DNA of 10,908 bases from Paracoccaceae bacterium. GTDB lineage: Bacteria > Pseudomonadota > Alphaproteobacteria > Rhodobacterales > Rhodobacteraceae. Made by a program: the position numbers and the translations under genes. The stretch covers positions 420 to 11,327 of the forward strand of contig DNSZ01000036.1 of NCBI GenBank assembly GCA_003500165.1, read 5' to 3'. The notes below the pieces were generated by a model. That model was not told where the DNA came from. It saw only the letters and a program-made list of their open reading frames with translations, and made no database searches. Of this stretch, positions 7,503 through 10,908 are shown piece after piece; the first letter of the stretch is position 1, and every line of letters begins with the position of its first letter.

Positions 7503-7532
7503 TGGCTACGTGCCGGTTTTTCGGGCGGATCA
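7503..7532 (-). promoter_or_regulatory. RpoE-type promoter of the lipid operon
   Basis: On the minus strand TGATCC (7532-7527) is followed by exactly 18 bases and TAGCCA (7508-7503). This fits the R. sphaeroides RpoE pattern of a TGATC -35 and a TA-starting -10. Predicted transcription start is near 7496, giving a leader of about 20 bases that just holds the ribosome site GGAG (7488-7485) before the ATG at 7476. Confidence 0.72.
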
Positions 7533-7544
7533 TAATCGCGCGAG

Positions 7545-7574
7545 TGATCCGGTTTCGGCGCGGCGGCGTATCGG
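7545..7574 (+). promoter_or_regulatory. RpoE-type autoregulatory promoter of rpoE-chrR
   Basis: TGATCC (7545-7550), an 18-base spacer and TATCGG (7569-7574) match the RpoE promoter pattern with the same spacing as the divergent site. Predicted start is near 7581, leaving a leader of about 70 bases before the rpoE ATG. An RpoE-driven promoter in front of rpoE gives positive autoregulation, as known in R. sphaeroides. Confidence 0.72.
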
Positions 7575-7650
7575 TTGTATGTTGACCGCGGGCGATCGGG
7601 TGACGAACACTGTGGCGATGCCGTATCAACCGGTGTCGTGGAGTAACAAG

Positions 7651-8214
7651 ATGAACCTGGCCCCCGCCATGGACAAGAGTGTGAGCGAAGACGAATGGGT
7701 ATCCTGCCTGTGGCGTATCCGCACAGCGGCCGATCAGGAAGCGTTCGCGCGCCTGTTCCGCCATTTTGCGCCCCGCGTGAAGGCATTTCTGATGCGTGGC
7801 GGCGCGGATGCGGCGCTGGCCGAGGAATGCGCGCAGGACGTCATGGCGACGCTGTGGCAAAAAGCCCATCTGTTCGACCCGGAAAAGGCTTCGGCAGCGA
7901 CGTGGATCTTCACGATCGCGCGAAACCGCAGGATCGACGCCGCACGCCGGTCGAAACGGCCGGAGCCCGAGGATCTGCCCTGGGGGCCCGAGCCCGAGCC
8001 CGATGCAGCCGACGCGATCGGTCTGCAGCAGGAAAGTGCGCGCCTGGTGAAGGCCCTGGCCGAACTGCCCGAGGCGCAGCGCCACCTGATCGAGCGATGC
8101 TATTTTGGCGACATGTCGCATCGCGAGATCGCAGCCGAAACGGGTCTGCCCCTGGGCACGATCAAATCGCGAATAAGGTTGGCGCTGGAACGATTGCGCC
8201 ATGAGATGAAGTGA
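7651..8214 (+). CDS. rpoE: ECF sigma factor RpoE, singlet-oxygen response
   Basis: A 187-residue ECF sigma factor (ECF11 type), the partner of ChrR. Region 2 (about 32-101) includes AFARLFRHFAPRVKAFLM, ECAQDVMATLWQKAHLFDP and TWIFTIARNRRID (84-96). Region 4 (about 130-185) includes LPEAQRHLIERCYFGDMSHREIAAETGL and GTIKSRIRLALERLR, the -35-reading helix-turn-helix. The linker PEPEDLPWGPEPEPD is typical of this group. Lys44 and Met48 in VKAFLM correspond to Lys38 and Met42 of R. sphaeroides RpoE, recalled as ChrR-contact residues. The start at 7651 is chosen for GGAG with 7-base spacing; in-frame ATGs at 7619 (weak ribosome site) and 7669 are alternatives. chrR follows after 8 bases. RpoE is held inactive by ChrR and released when singlet oxygen is present. 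Confidence 0.95.
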   Translation: MNLAPAMDKSVSEDEWVSCLWRIRTAADQEAFARLFRHFAPRVKAFLMRGGADAALAEECAQDVMATLWQKAHLFDPEKASAATWIFTIARNRRIDAARRSKRPEPEDLPWGPEPEPDAADAIGLQQESARLVKALAELPEAQRHLIERCYFGDMSHREIAAETGLPLGTIKSRIRLALERLRHEMK

Positions 8215-8222
8215 GTGGACCG

Positions 8223-8888
8223 ATGACAACGATAAAGCATCATATCAGCGACGAAATCCTGACCGGTTACGCGGCGGGCGTGCTGCCCGAGGCGTTCGAC
8301 CTCGCTGTCGCCACGCACCTCTCTCTGTGTGACGAATGCCGGGCCCGGGCGATGGCGCTGGAGGCCGTTGGCGGCGCCGTGCTGGAGGAAACCGAAACGG
8401 CCGAGATGGCGCCGGGTGCGCTCGACGCGGTGCTGGCGCGTGTGGCTGGCACCGCCCCCGAGGCACCGCCGGCCGCGCAGCCCGGCACGGTGCGGCGCAA
8501 GGACAGCGTGCTGCCGATGCCGCTTGCGGAGTATGCCGGCGGCAGTCTCGACAAGGTCGCCTGGCGGTCGGTCGGCGGCGGCGTGATGCAGGCGGTGGTG
8601 GCGCGCGGCGACGATGGCGCCACGGCGCGGCTCCTGTACATCCCCGGCGGGACCGAGGTGCCGGACCATTCCCACCACGGGCTGGAGATGACGCTGGTGC
8701 TCGATGGGGCGTTCTGCGACCGCGGCCAGCGCTATGGCCGGGGTGACGTGCAGATTGCCGACGAAACCGTCGATCATACCCCGGTCGCCGAGCCGGGCGC
8801 GGCCTGCATCTGTCTTGCCGTGACCGAGGGTCGTCTGAAGTTCAGCGGTCTCCTGCCGCGGCTCGCCCAGCCCTTCCTGCGCATCTGA
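8223..8888 (+). CDS. chrR: Zinc anti-sigma factor ChrR
   Basis: A 221-residue cytoplasmic anti-sigma factor that binds RpoE and releases it on exposure to singlet oxygen. The N-terminal zinc anti-sigma domain has His7, His32, Cys36 and Cys39 (H-x3-C-x2-C in THLSLCDEC). A proline/alanine linker (about 75-95) joins it to a C-terminal cupin domain with His149, His151, Glu155 and His185, in DHSHHGLE and DHTPV. The cupin ligand spacings of 2, 4 and 30 equal those recalled for R. sphaeroides ChrR (His141, His143, Glu147, His177). CICLA gives Cys195 and Cys197, and the end LLPRLAQPFLRI is family-typical. The ATG at 8223 is preferred over a GTG at 8211 that overlaps the rpoE stop, by comparison with known ChrR N-termini. 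Co-transcribed with rpoE; ended by a hairpin just downstream. Confidence 0.95.
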   Translation: MTTIKHHISDEILTGYAAGVLPEAFDLAVATHLSLCDECRARAMALEAVGGAVLEETETAEMAPGALDAVLARVAGTAPEAPPAAQPGTVRRKDSVLPMPLAEYAGGSLDKVAWRSVGGGVMQAVVARGDDGATARLLYIPGGTEVPDHSHHGLEMTLVLDGAFCDRGQRYGRGDVQIADETVDHTPVAEPGAACICLAVTEGRLKFSGLLPRLAQPFLRI

Positions 8889-8893
8889 CATGG

Positions 8894-8922
8894 CGGCGCG
8901 ATGAGGATGCCTCATCGCGCCG
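8894..8922 (+). terminator. Hairpin downstream of chrR
   Basis: Thirteen bases from CGGCGCGATGAGG (8894-8906) pair perfectly with 8910-8922 around an ATG loop (8907-8909), starting 5 bases after the chrR stop. The stem is very stable, but no T run follows. It may be a terminator of the T-poor kind common in high-GC genomes, or a structure protecting the 3' end of the rpoE-chrR message. Confidence 0.65.
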
Positions 8923-8970
8923 GCCCTCCCCGCGCGGCATTTCGACTGGCGTGGGCGCGCCCGCCCCGCC

Positions 8971-8976
8971 TATACT
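8971..8976 (+). promoter_or_regulatory. Candidate -10 element of the fur-family gene
   Basis: TATACT stands out in very GC-rich sequence 28 bases before the ATG at 9005 and is close to the housekeeping -10 consensus. No clear -35 was found at 16-18 bases upstream (TGGCGT at 8947-8952 is poor). Transcription would begin near 8983, leaving a short leader containing GGAGG. Confidence 0.4.
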
Positions 8977-9004
8977 CTGGCCGCGTCGGCGACCGGAGGC
9001 GGCC

Positions 9005-9430
9005 ATGGGCGAAAGCATCATCGCACGTTGCGAGGCCAAGGGGCTGCGCCTGACGGCGCCGCGCAAGACCATCGCCGCGGTGATCGAAGAGGCCGACGAC
9101 CACCCCGATGTCGAGGAACTGCACGCCCGCGCATCGGCGCGCGACGCGGGCATCTCGCTGGCCACGGTCTATCGCACCGTCAAGCTGTTCGAAGAGGTCG
9201 GCATCCTCGACCGGGTCGATTTCGGTGACGGCCGCGCGCGGTACGAAGACGCCGAGCGCGAGCATCACGATCACCTGATCGACATCGCCACCGGCGAGGT
9301 CATCGAATTCGTCGATCCCGAGCTTGAGGCGCTGCAGGAGCGGATCGCGGAACGCCTGGGCTTTCGCCTCAAGGGTCATCGGATGGAGTTGTATGGCGTC
9401 CGGCGCGACCGCAAGGCGGCGCGGGGCTAG
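9005..9430 (+). CDS. fur: Fur/Mur-family metal-responsive repressor
   Basis: A 141-residue ferric-uptake-regulator family protein that would bind Fe(II) or Mn(II) and repress metal-uptake genes as a dimer. The DNA-binding part is CEAKGLRLTAPRKTI, DHPDVEELH and ISLATVYRTVKLFEEVGI. All residues equivalent to the two E. coli Fur regulatory sites are present at the same numbers: His33, Glu81, His88, His90, and His87, Asp89, Glu108, His125. The C-terminal CxxC pairs of the structural zinc site are absent; the only cysteine is Cys9. This matches the alphaproteobacterial Fur/Mur branch, which often senses manganese. The HHDHLID motif is against Irr, whose histidine-rich motif differs. The ATG at 9005 has GGAGG 5 bases upstream, which fixes the start over an upstream GTG at 8951. 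Whether it is Fur or Mur cannot be settled here. Confidence 0.88.
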   Translation: MGESIIARCEAKGLRLTAPRKTIAAVIEEADDHPDVEELHARASARDAGISLATVYRTVKLFEEVGILDRVDFGDGRARYEDAEREHHDHLIDIATGEVIEFVDPELEALQERIAERLGFRLKGHRMELYGVRRDRKAARG

Positions 9431-9433
9431 CCG

Positions 9434-9970
9434 GTGCAGGGCCGCTGGACCCTTTCGGTCGGCGACGGGCGCGGCGGCGCCACCGAGCCGGTGGCCGAAT
9501 GGGACGGCACGCTGCCGTTTTCCTGGCGCGTGCTTGCCTCGGGCCGATGCCGGGTGGTCGGCCCCGGCGTGGTCGGGCATTTGCGCACCGGCCTGGCCCG
9601 CTTTGGCAAGCTCGAGGCGCTGATCGGTTTTGCGGTCGGCGATGTCGAACCCGATCTGGCGGCGGCGATGCGGCGCGAGGCCACCGCGCTCAACCGCTTG
9701 CAGGGTCTCGTCGTGATGCTGCAGGCGACCGGCCCCGCCGCGCCGCCGCTGGCCGATCTGCGGCGCCTTTGCACCGCATCGGGCCGCGCCGTGAACAGCC
9801 TGCGCCGCGACACCCTGTTCGGCCCAAGGCGCCTGGTCAATGCGGCCCGGGCCGGCCGCGGGCCGCTCGCGCCGCTCGCCGGCCTGCGGCTTGACGCCGA
9901 CCATGACGCGCCGGGCACGGCGTTGCCGCTCGGCCTTGTCTTTGCCGACGCCCTGGCATCAAAGGGCTGA
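9434..9970 (+). CDS. Uncharacterised protein downstream of the fur-family gene
   Basis: A 178-residue protein I do not recognise. The proposed GTG start lies 3 bases after the fur-family stop, with no strong ribosome site, so it may depend on translational coupling; no nearby in-frame ATG offers a better start. Visible features are an N-terminal part with strand-like segments and tryptophans (RWTLSV, FSWRVLASGRCRVVGPGVVGHL), a helical middle (LAAAMRREATALNRLQGLVVML), and an arginine-rich C-terminal half (RRDTLFGPRRLVNAARAGRG). There is no signal peptide or membrane segment. Codon third positions are strongly G/C, like the neighbours, which supports a real gene. A long opposite-strand frame covers the same bases but also runs through the transporter gene and is a shadow. 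The role may be linked to metal regulation through the neighbour only. Confidence 0.65.
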   Translation: MQGRWTLSVGDGRGGATEPVAEWDGTLPFSWRVLASGRCRVVGPGVVGHLRTGLARFGKLEALIGFAVGDVEPDLAAAMRREATALNRLQGLVVMLQATGPAAPPLADLRRLCTASGRAVNSLRRDTLFGPRRLVNAARAGRGPLAPLAGLRLDADHDAPGTALPLGLVFADALASKG

Positions 9971-10011
9971 GGCCGGACGCACCGCCCCGGCCCGCGGCAA
10001 GGAAACAGCGA

Positions 10012-10884
10012 ATGGAAAATCTGCGCGGCGCCGCGCTGATGACCGGCGCCATGGGCGCCTTTGCGCTGGAAGACATGTTCATCAAGCTCCTGGCGCGCGA
10101 TCTGCCGGTGGGCCAGATCCTGATGCTGCTGGGCGCCGCCGGGGCGGCCGTGTTCGCGCTGATCGCTGCGGCACGGGGCGAAGCCGTGCTGTCCCGCGAT
10201 GCCTTCGCCCGGCCGGTGCTGTGGCGCAATGCCGGCGAGATCATCGGCACCACGGGCTTTGTCACAGCGCTGTCGCTGACGCCGCTCGTGAGCGCCTCGG
10301 CGATCCTGCAGGCGCTGCCGCTGGCGGTGACGCTGGGCGCCGCGCTGTTTCTGGGCGCGCGGGTCGGCTGGCGGCGCTGGTCGGCGATCCTGGCCGGGAT
10401 GGCGGGGGTGCTGATGATCCTGCGCCCGGGCTTCGACGCGTTCGAGCCGGCATCGCTGTTTGCCGTTCTGGGCGTGGTCGGCCTGGCGCTGCGCGACCTT
10501 GCCACACGGGTCGTGGCGCCCCGCATCTCGAGCTTTCAGCTGTCGGCCTACGGGTTCGCGATGCTGGTGCCGCTGGGCCTGGCGATGCTTGCCCTGGGCG
10601 CTGGACCGGTGCCGCTGGCGGCGGGCGACCTCGGTCTGCTTGCAGCGCTCGTGGTGCTGGGGGTCGTCGGATACTACCTGGTGACCGCGGCGATGCGGGT
10701 GGGCGAAATCGCCTTTGTCACGCCGTTTCGCTACAGCCGGATGCTGTTCGCGCTGGCTGTCGGCGTGACGGTGTTCGGCGAGCGGCCGGATGGCTGGACC
10801 CTGGCCGGCGCGGCGCTGATCGTCGCCTCGGGGATCTACGCGCTGTTGCGGGAACGCGCGCTGTCCGGTTCGGGCGGCGCATAA
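10012..10884 (+). CDS. EamA/DMT-family transporter
   Basis: A 290-residue inner-membrane protein of the drug/metabolite transporter superfamily (EamA, RhaT-like), with about ten hydrophobic segments arranged as two repeats of five. Typical marks are the N-terminal GAFALEDMFIKLLARDLPVGQI, FVTALSLTPLVSASAILQALPL at the end of the first half, GWRRWSAILAGMAGVLMILRPG, and GEIAFVTPFRYSRMLFALAVGVTVFGERPDGWTLAGAALIVASGIY at the end of the second. The start at 10012 has AAGGAA 7 bases upstream. It follows the uncharacterised gene by 41 bases and overlaps the next ATG by one base. The substrate is unknown; members export amino acids, nucleosides or other metabolites. Confidence 0.9.
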   Translation: MENLRGAALMTGAMGAFALEDMFIKLLARDLPVGQILMLLGAAGAAVFALIAAARGEAVLSRDAFARPVLWRNAGEIIGTTGFVTALSLTPLVSASAILQALPLAVTLGAALFLGARVGWRRWSAILAGMAGVLMILRPGFDAFEPASLFAVLGVVGLALRDLATRVVAPRISSFQLSAYGFAMLVPLGLAMLALGAGPVPLAAGDLGLLAALVVLGVVGYYLVTAAMRVGEIAFVTPFRYSRMLFALAVGVTVFGERPDGWTLAGAALIVASGIYALLRERALSGSGGA

Positions 10885-10908
10885 TGCCAACGGTCATTCT
10901 CAATGACC
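10884..10908 (+). CDS. Start of a further gene (partial, 8 codons)
   Basis: An ATG at 10884-10886 overlaps the transporter stop by one base (TAATG), a common coupling arrangement, and opens a frame reading MPTVILND up to the window edge. The fragment is too short to identify. The overlap and open frame are the only evidence. Confidence 0.4.

Noticed and set aside
7603..7639. Possible leader hairpin before rpoE (ACGAACAC pairing with GTGTCGT)
   Set aside because: Seven pairs with a bulge and a long loop is within chance expectation; not enough to call an RNA regulator.
6259..8214. Very long + strand open frame ending in rpoE
   Set aside because: Its upstream part is antisense to the FAD oxidoreductase and encodes no recognisable protein; only the part from 7651 is the sigma factor.
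8211..8222. GTG start for chrR overlapping the rpoE stop
   Set aside because: Known ChrR proteins begin near the ATG at 8223 (MTxxxHH); the four extra residues are not expected.
9427..10890. 487-codon minus-strand open frame
   Set aside because: It covers the clearly recognisable DMT transporter on the other strand; its translation is low-complexity Arg/Gln/His-rich.

Overview
The window looks like chromosomal DNA from a high-GC alphaproteobacterium of the Rhodobacteraceae, close in content to Rhodobacter (Cereibacter) sphaeroides. Third codon positions are strongly G/C. The central genes match, from memory, the R. sphaeroides singlet-oxygen response locus (rpoE-chrR with the divergent RSP_1091 to RSP_1087 genes). 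No RNA genes, insertion sequences, CRISPR arrays or phage genes were seen.

Left part (1-2436). The 3' end of an unrecognised + strand gene is followed by a 220-base gap containing a perfect 12-bp palindrome. Next comes a Tat-exported YtcJ-like amidohydrolase (387-2237) with an unusual cysteine-containing N-terminal extension. A roughly 200-base convergent gap with a weak hairpin separates it from the next genes.

Centre, minus strand (2437-7476). This is a tight operon read right to left: FAD-dependent amine-oxidase-like oxidoreductase, DUF1365 protein, GPH-type MFS transporter, DUF3833 protein, short-chain dehydrogenase, and after a 45-base gap a DUF3775 protein. Three junctions are ATGA overlaps and one is a direct TAG-ATG abutment, so the first five genes are almost certainly co-transcribed and translationally coupled.

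Centre, plus strand (7651-8888). The ECF sigma factor RpoE and its zinc anti-sigma factor ChrR diverge from that operon. The 174-base intergenic region holds two back-to-back sites of identical design, TGATCC-N18-TA, one facing each way. The simplest reading is a self-contained photooxidative-stress module. ChrR senses singlet oxygen and releases RpoE; RpoE then drives its own operon and a membrane-lipid operon whose first two genes resemble the R. sphaeroides genes needed to make furan fatty acids, proposed singlet-oxygen scavengers. The methyltransferase that starts that pathway is not in the window. The MFS, DUF3833, SDR and DUF3775 proteins are the parts with no known role.

Right part (8889-10908). 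A strong hairpin ends chrR. It is followed by a Fur/Mur-family metalloregulator, an unrecognised protein 3 bases downstream, an EamA/DMT-type transporter, and the first codons of a further gene overlapping the transporter stop.
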